Shown one piece after another: positions 61,357 to 64,000 of a stretch of DNA of 64,000 nucleotides; position 1 is the first letter of the stretch, and every line of letters begins with the position of its first letter. Made by a program: the position numbers and the translations under genes. The notes beneath the pieces are model-generated. The model had not been told where the DNA came from. It did no database searches and worked only from the letters and a program-made list of their open reading frames with translations. This DNA is from Acidobacteriaceae bacterium (GTDB lineage: Bacteria > Acidobacteriota > Terriglobia > Bryobacterales > Bryobacteraceae): positions 62,001 to 126,000 of the forward strand of contig JAFAYI010000026.1 in NCBI GenBank assembly GCA_019240475.1, given 5' to 3'.

Positions 61357-63536
61357 ATGGAAAGCCGCGTAGTTGGCCAGCCGGTCCAACGCAAAGAGGC
61401 AATGGCCAAGGTGTGCGGCGCGGCCCGCTACGTAGACGATCTACAGCCTCCCGGCGTCATACATGGCGCCACAATCCGCAGCGCCATTCCTCGCGGCAAG
61501 ATTCTCGATATCGTCTTCGAGCCCGGCGTTCCATGGAACGACTTCGTCGTAGTCACCAGCGCCGATATCCCCGGCCGAAATATCGTCTCGCTCATCCATG
61601 ACGATCAGCCCTGCCTTGCGAGCCAAATCGTCAACCATCCTCATGAGCCCATCCTGCTGATCGCGCACCCCGATGAAGACCTCCTGCGCCGCGCCCGAAA
61701 GCTCGTACGCGTTCAATACGAGCCTCTCCCTGCCGTCTTCGATATCGATTCATCCCTCAAGCAAGAAACCATCGTCTGGGGTAGCGACAACGTCTTCAAG
61801 CGCTACCTGATGGCCAAGGGCGACGTGGATAGCGTCTGGACGGAAGCCGCCTTCCTCGTCGAAGGCGAGTACTCGACCGGAGCGCAGGAGCATGTCTACA
61901 TCGAGCCCAACGGCATGCTCGCCACCGCGAATGATCGAGAGGGCGTCACCGTTTGGGGCTCCCTCCAGTGTCCTTACTACGTTCACAATGCCTTGATGGC
62001 TTTGTTCGGTTTTCCCGCGGAAAAAATCCGCGTGATTCAGCAGGAGACCGGCGGCGCCTTTGGCGGGAAAGAAGAATATCCGTCCATAATCGCCGCCCAT
62101 GCAGCGCTGCTCGCCTGGAAATCCGGCCGCCCCGTGAAGCTGGTCTACGATCGTGAAGAGGACATGGCCGCCACCACCAAGCGCCATCCCTCTCGCACCC
62201 GTCATCGAACCGCTGTTTCGCGCGAGGGCCGGCTTCTCGCCATGGACATCGAATTCACCCTCGACGGCGGCGCCTATTCCACTCTTTCATCCGTGGTCCT
62301 GTCTCGCGGCACGATTCACGCTCCCGGCCCGTACCGCTGCCCCAACGTCCGCGTTCGCAGCGCCGCCGTCGCCACAAACGCTCCTCCTCATGGCGCCTTC
62401 CGTGGCTTTGGCGCTCCTCAAAGCCTCTTTGCTCTAGAGCTGCACATAGACAAAATCGCGCGCGCGGTCGGCCTAGCGCCCGACGAATTTCGGCGGCGCA
62501 ATTTCCTTGAAACTGGCGATTCGACCGCCACGGGTCAAATCATTACCCAGCCGCTCGATCTCGCGGCTCTGCAGGAACGCGCGCTCGAAGCCGCCGGCTA
62601 CCGCGCAAAGCTTCTCCAGTTTCAATCCGACAATCCGCGAAGCCAACTAAAAAAGGGCCTCGGCTTCGCAACCTTCATGCATGGAGCCGGATTCACCGGT
62701 TCCGGCGAGCGCCACTTGCAGTCAGTCGTAGAACTCCAAACAACCGCCGATGGCGGAGTCCGCATATTCTGCTCGATGACGGAAATGGGTCAGGGGACCA
62801 ACACCATTCTGACCCAGATCGCAGCCGAGACCCTTGGCCTGCCCTACGAAAAGGTAACCATCTGCCAGCCCGACACGGCGCTCGTTCCCAATAGCGGTCC
62901 CACCGTGGCGTCCCGCACATCGATGATCGTCGGCATGCTCATCGAGCGGGCCGCGCGCGAGCTAAAGGAAAAACTTCGCAGCAGCGCGGGACCTTTCCGC
63001 GTGCGTACGCAATATCGAGAGCCGCCCGGCGTGCATTGGGACGACGAAACCTATCGCGGCGACGCCTATGGCGCTTACTCTTGGGCTGCGTACGTTGCCG
63101 AAGTCACCGTGGACATCGCCACCGGCGAAGTGCAGGTCGATCGTTTCACCGCCGTTCAGGAGGTCGGCCGCGTGCTCAACCCCGTGCTCGCCTCCGGGCA
63201 GATCGAAGGCGGAATCGTCCAGGCTCTTGGGTTTGCGCTGCTCGAAAAAATCATTTGGCGGGATGGATCGATGGTGAACAACCAGATGACTAACTACATC
63301 ATTCCCACTGCTATGGACGTTCCTCCCATACAGGTTCTGTTCGAAGAAATCCCATATGAGCACGGCGCCATGGGCGCGAAAGGCATCGGCGAGCTTCCGA
63401 TGGATGGACCCGCTCCTGCCATCGTGAATGCCATCGAAAACGCGCTCGGCATCTCACTCGACTCTATCCCTGTCACTCCGGAAGTCATTTTGGATCGCTT
63501 GCGCGACCATGTGCGCGAACTTGAAACCAGCCCGGT

Positions 63537-63540
<4 letters not shown>
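61357..63540 (+). CDS. Xanthine dehydrogenase family molybdenum-binding subunit
   Basis: 727 residues. The small N-terminal domain (ARYVDDLQPPGVIHGATIRS) is followed by the molybdopterin-binding region: ETGGAFGGKEEYPSIIAAHA, PHGAFRGFGAPQSLFALELH, EMGQGTNTILTQIAAETLG and the catalytic Glu in MGAKGIGELPMDGPAPAIVN. It would oxidise hypoxanthine and xanthine to urate in the cytoplasm together with iron-sulfur and FAD subunits. The iron-sulfur subunit gene overlaps the stop (ATGA). Allantoin and guanine genes around it support a purine substrate. Confidence 0.92.

Positions 63541-64000
<460 letters not shown>

Overview
The window looks like soil Acidobacteriota (Bryobacterales / Solibacter-like). 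This is judged from family content alone: three Oar-type TonB-dependent receptors with an N-terminal carboxypeptidase-regulatory domain, an acidobacterial VWFA-related protein (TIGR03436 type), two TIGR03435-type proteins (one fused to a BlaR1/M56 protease), a CRTAC1/ASPIC-type FG-GAP protein with TPRs, and several Tat-exported sugar enzymes. No IS element, phage gene or CRISPR array was seen. One tRNA gene, tRNA-Ser(CGA), is present.

Layout. (1) 1-14.4 kb is a glycan/sugar-use region: a TPR protein, a GntR/LacI hybrid repressor divergent from a TonB receptor that carries an in-frame TGA, a GH38 alpha-mannosidase, a double metallo-beta-lactamase-fold protein, then a coupled ROK kinase - SIS isomerase - sugar MFS operon. 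Two gene remnants (GH31 tail, FAD monooxygenase) flank these genes. (2) 14.4-18.9 kb holds a DUF1579-like protein, a TIM-barrel isomerase, a Gfo/Idh/MocA oxidoreductase and a transglutaminase-like protein, mostly Tat-exported.

(3) 19.2-30.4 kb, all on the minus strand, is the most interesting part: what looks like a ribosomally made peptide (RiPP) locus. It has two short homologous precursor peptides (22603-22725 and 26713-26844). They share a leader and end in a His/Asp-alternating core (GDHDHDH...). Each is followed, after exactly 96 nt, by a homologous HExxH enzyme resembling the alpha-ketoglutarate-dependent HExxH peptide beta-hydroxylases. The rest of the locus is a VOC/beta-propeller fusion, a TIGR03435 protein, a YopT-like (C58) cysteine protease, an ABC exporter, a Crp/Fnr regulator with an ExxSR recognition helix, and an M3 peptidase. 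Both precursors have the same promoter layout: a TTGA-N6-TCA box centred 32-33 bp upstream of a TATTCT -10 element.

(4) 30.5-37.7 kb is a BlaI - BlaR1/TIGR03435 - TonB receptor - VWFA operon just upstream of the RiPP locus in the same direction. (5) 38.1-47.8 kb holds the tRNA, the large FG-GAP/redoxin/TPR protein, a second TPR protein, and a TonB receptor paired with a nucleoside-hydrolase-like protein. (6) 48-64 kb is visibly more G+C-rich and is a nucleobase-catabolism island. PreT-PreA-dihydropyrimidinase-ureidopropionase-MmsA (minus strand) would carry uracil/thymine to acyl-CoA. An NCS1 permease, allantoate and ureidoglycolate amidohydrolases, ureidoglycine aminohydrolase, guanine deaminase, allantoinase and xanthine dehydrogenase subunits (mostly plus strand) cover purine breakdown. 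Uricase and the XDH FAD subunit are not in the window and may lie past the right edge.

All calls come from reading motifs and context by eye; no database search was run.
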